The translations under genes were made by a program, and so were the position numbers. A stretch of 21,643 nucleotides of DNA from Hypsibius dujardini (lineage: Eukaryota > Tardigrada > Eutardigrada > Parachela > Hypsibiidae): the NCBI GenBank assembly GCA_001579985.1, contig LRSR01000271.1:1-21643 (forward strand), in the 5' to 3' direction. Within the stretch, counting starts at the first letter, position 1, and each line of letters opens with the position of its first letter. The notes under the pieces were generated by a model, which searched no databases, had not been told where the DNA came from, and was given only the letters and a program-made list of their open reading frames with translations. Below are positions 21,163-21,643 of this stretch, piece by piece.

Positions 21163-21539
21163 ATGGAGGAACGGTTGTTAAAGGACGATTTGTTTTGCCT
21201 CGTGGAGAGGAATTTATTAATCGGAAGCTACCAATCCATCTGCCTGCTTCAAGAACGCTCTCAAATCACACACGAATCTACCAATTCGCATAGTCCTACG
21301 AAGTATGCAGATGTTTCCACTACCACGGAACCCTCAAACAGAGAGCTGGAAGCGAGTAAAGCGGCAGTTTTGACGGTGGACAGCCGGAAGCTTCCCAAAG
21401 ACCTCGTGGACACTTTCGCAGCATACAAGTACATCAATGTCGACGACAGTCTGCAGTTTGAGTTTATCCGTTATTTCGACGAGTGTTGCGCTTTTATTGA
21501 GGATCAGCGGACGCTTGGAAAAGATGTTTTGGTGCATTG
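21163..21539 (+). CDS. DUSP12: Dual-specificity phosphatase DUSP12/YVH1-like, first exon (partial)
   Basis: The first exon encodes 125 aa plus two bases and ends at a GTAAGT donor (21540-21545), 104 bases before the window end. The C-terminal half matches the N-terminal part of a DUSP12-type phosphatase domain: AAVLTVDSRKLP (about 65-76), YKYINVDDS (about 87-95), an FIRYFDECCAFI helix (about 99-111) and KDVLVH. The codon split at the junction starts TG, so the next exon should supply the catalytic Cys of the HCxxGxSRS signature. The N-terminal 60 residues include a linker longer than I expect. Family members are cytoplasmic or nuclear phosphatases with a C-terminal zinc-binding domain linked to ribosome assembly; that domain lies outside the window. 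Other DUSP subfamilies are less likely but possible. Confidence 0.82.
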
Positions 21540-21643
21540 GTAAGTCAGAATTCGCCGATGGATAAAGCTTTGCGCAGTGAGTGGTTGATTAGTCGATTAC
21601 TGGTGTTGATGTCATTGTACACAATTCATCGATCAATCGACCG

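Overview
This window is nuclear DNA from an invertebrate animal. The genes are split by GT-AG introns of 63 bp to 2.4 kb. Protein families are metazoan (PAR/CES-2-type bZIP, astacin, collagen-like, MPPE1/PGAP5, DUSP12), and intergenic DNA is AT-rich with MITE-like elements and CAGA/CAGG tetranucleotide tracts. The lineage cannot be fixed from the sequence; a small-genome ecdysozoan is a guess only. No bacterial operons, CRISPR arrays, rRNA or convincing tRNA genes were seen.

Layout: 1-4100 is non-coding and holds a 303-bp hAT-like MITE (817-1119, exact 8-bp target duplication) and a large imperfect fold-back element (about 2470-3305). 4606-8115 (+) is a three-exon bZIP transcription factor of 249 aa. 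8885-9556 is a second fold-back element. 9772-10233 (-) is a single-exon 153-aa secreted collagen-like protein with a TATA box. 10801-11170 is a truncated relative of the 2470-3305 element. 11256-11562 is a Tc1/mariner-type MITE with 70-bp inverted ends. 11968-16043 (-) is a six-exon gene for a 748-aa secreted protein: an astacin domain fused to a roughly 480-residue Ala/Ser/Val repeat tail. 16044-17984 is non-coding with simple repeats. 17985-20680 (-) is a seven-exon MPPE1/PGAP5 gene of 432 aa. 21163 to the window end (+) is the first exon of a DUSP12/YVH1-like phosphatase, divergent from MPPE1 across a 482-bp shared promoter interval.

The most unusual item is the astacin gene. All exon phases join without a break and the four fold-defining cysteines are kept, yet all three zinc-binding histidines, the catalytic glutamate, and the Met-turn methionine and tyrosine are replaced. 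It is an intact gene for a predicted pseudoprotease carrying a low-complexity, possibly mucin- or silk-like tail. With the neighbouring collagen-like gene on the same strand, it may contribute to extracellular matrix or cuticle; that role is inference.

All exon boundaries were derived by hand from splice sites, phase agreement and family alignment from memory. No database search was run.
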